The translations under genes and the position numbers were made by a program. This document shows, piece by piece, positions 23,754 to 23,972 of a DNA stretch of 23,972 nucleotides. The notes below the pieces were generated by a model that had not been told where the DNA came from, ran no database searches, and saw only the letters and a program-made list of their open reading frames with translations. The stretch covers positions 1 to 23,972 of the forward strand of contig JBBRMT010000041.1 in the NCBI GenBank assembly GCA_038230695.1, written 5' to 3'. The first letter of the stretch is position 1; the number at the start of each line of letters is the position of its first letter. The stretch is from QHBQ01 sp038230695 (GTDB taxonomy: Bacteria > Chloroflexota > Chloroflexia > QHBQ01).

Positions 23754-23770
23754 CCTCCCCTATGGGGAGG
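23754..23770. repeat. GC-rich palindromic repeat, possible terminator
   Basis: CCTCCCC, TAT and GGGGAGG form a perfect 7-bp inverted repeat just after the FmdB-type gene. The following GGAGGC/GCCTCC pairing ends at 23791 with TTTT, so the region may end transcription. It resembles the palindrome at 16942-16964. Confidence 0.55.
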
Positions 23771-23859
23771 CTGGGAGGGGATTGGGCCTCCTTTTCATCA
23801 CTTGTTACAGTCGTGTCTGTCATTACCGCGCAGCCCGCTAATTGCTTAGAGCTACAATA

Positions 23860-23972
23860 ATGCACCGATTCTTCGTAGAATCCGAACTTATCGCTAGAAT
23901 GAGCTTTGGCCTGCTGGCCCTGGAAGGGGCGATTGCCCACCAGGTCGCCAATGTGCTGCGCCTGCGCGGCGG
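23860..23972 (+). CDS. rsmE: 16S rRNA (uracil1498-N3)-methyltransferase, N-terminal fragment
   Basis: Only 37 codons are in the window. They read MHRFFVESELI... with AHQVANVLRLRGG at the end, the characteristic N-terminal PUA-like part of RsmE, which methylates U1498 of 16S rRNA using S-adenosylmethionine. The M(H/P)RFFV start and the H-x-NVLRLR-x-G motif are family hallmarks. The SPOUT catalytic domain lies beyond the window. No Shine-Dalgarno site is visible; TACAAT lies one base before the ATG, too close to act as its own -10. Confidence 0.85.
   Translation, partial: MHRFFVESELIARMSFGLLALEGAIAHQVANVLRLRG

Noticed and set aside
23853..23858. TACAAT as the promoter of rsmE
   Set aside because: It ends one base before the conserved ATG, so its transcript would lack the start codon.
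23749..23940. 63-codon minus-strand frame near the window end
   Set aside because: Covers a palindromic repeat and the start of rsmE; no ribosome site or family pattern.

Overview
The window looks like part of a Chloroflexota chromosome, probably a filamentous member of class Chloroflexia. This is an inference from gene content: an Agl23/TIGR03663-like membrane protein, DUF4388 proteins, a PqqD-M50 protein, an FmdB-like zinc ribbon with a long low-complexity tail, GC-rich DNA, and several TTG or GTG starts. No rRNA, tRNA, transposase or CRISPR array was seen. Coding density is high and no gene-free stretch exceeds 300 bases; the longest are the divergent promoter region 10868-11143 and the regulatory gap 5532-5734.

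Layout. (1) 1-2487 (+): 3' part of an Agl23-like multispanning membrane protein ending in a six-bladed NHL propeller. (2) 2471-10867 (-): S15/CocE-type hydrolase, PP2C-type phosphatase, a 74-residue unknown protein, a GlsB/YeaQ-type membrane protein, two tandem DUF4388 paralogues, a small zinc-finger protein, a PqqD-M50 membrane metalloprotease, and a secreted Thr/Pro-rich stalk protein anchored by a C-terminal membrane helix. (3) 11144-23257 (+): a 1492-residue GT-C-like protein with tandem PA14-like modules and an NHL propeller, a membrane-anchored stand-alone NHL propeller, a GT-C + NHL protein, a soluble GT2 glycosyltransferase, and another GT-C + NHL protein. The last four are tightly spaced and probably form one operon with its own promoter near 15670. 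(4) 23396 to the end (+): an FmdB-type zinc ribbon and the first codons of rsmE.

The main system is the NHL group. Five proteins each end in about 280-330 residues that I read as six NHL blades. Four are fused to multispanning membrane proteins of the PMT/ArnT/Agl23 type, and the fifth is a one-helix membrane anchor carrying only the propeller. The lone GT2 enzyme could make the polyprenyl-phosphate sugar that GT-C enzymes use outside the membrane. I infer a surface glycosylation system whose enzymes carry extracytoplasmic propellers for docking or substrate recognition.

Regulation also stands out. Three minus-strand genes (PP2C and both DUF4388 genes) have a -10 box only 6-7 nt before the start codon, which suggests leaderless mRNAs, while neighbours have clear Shine-Dalgarno sites. 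The two DUF4388 genes share a duplicated upstream segment. Degenerate 7-bp tandem repeats sit at four gene boundaries, and GC-rich palindromes occur at two places, one inside the start of a GT-C gene.
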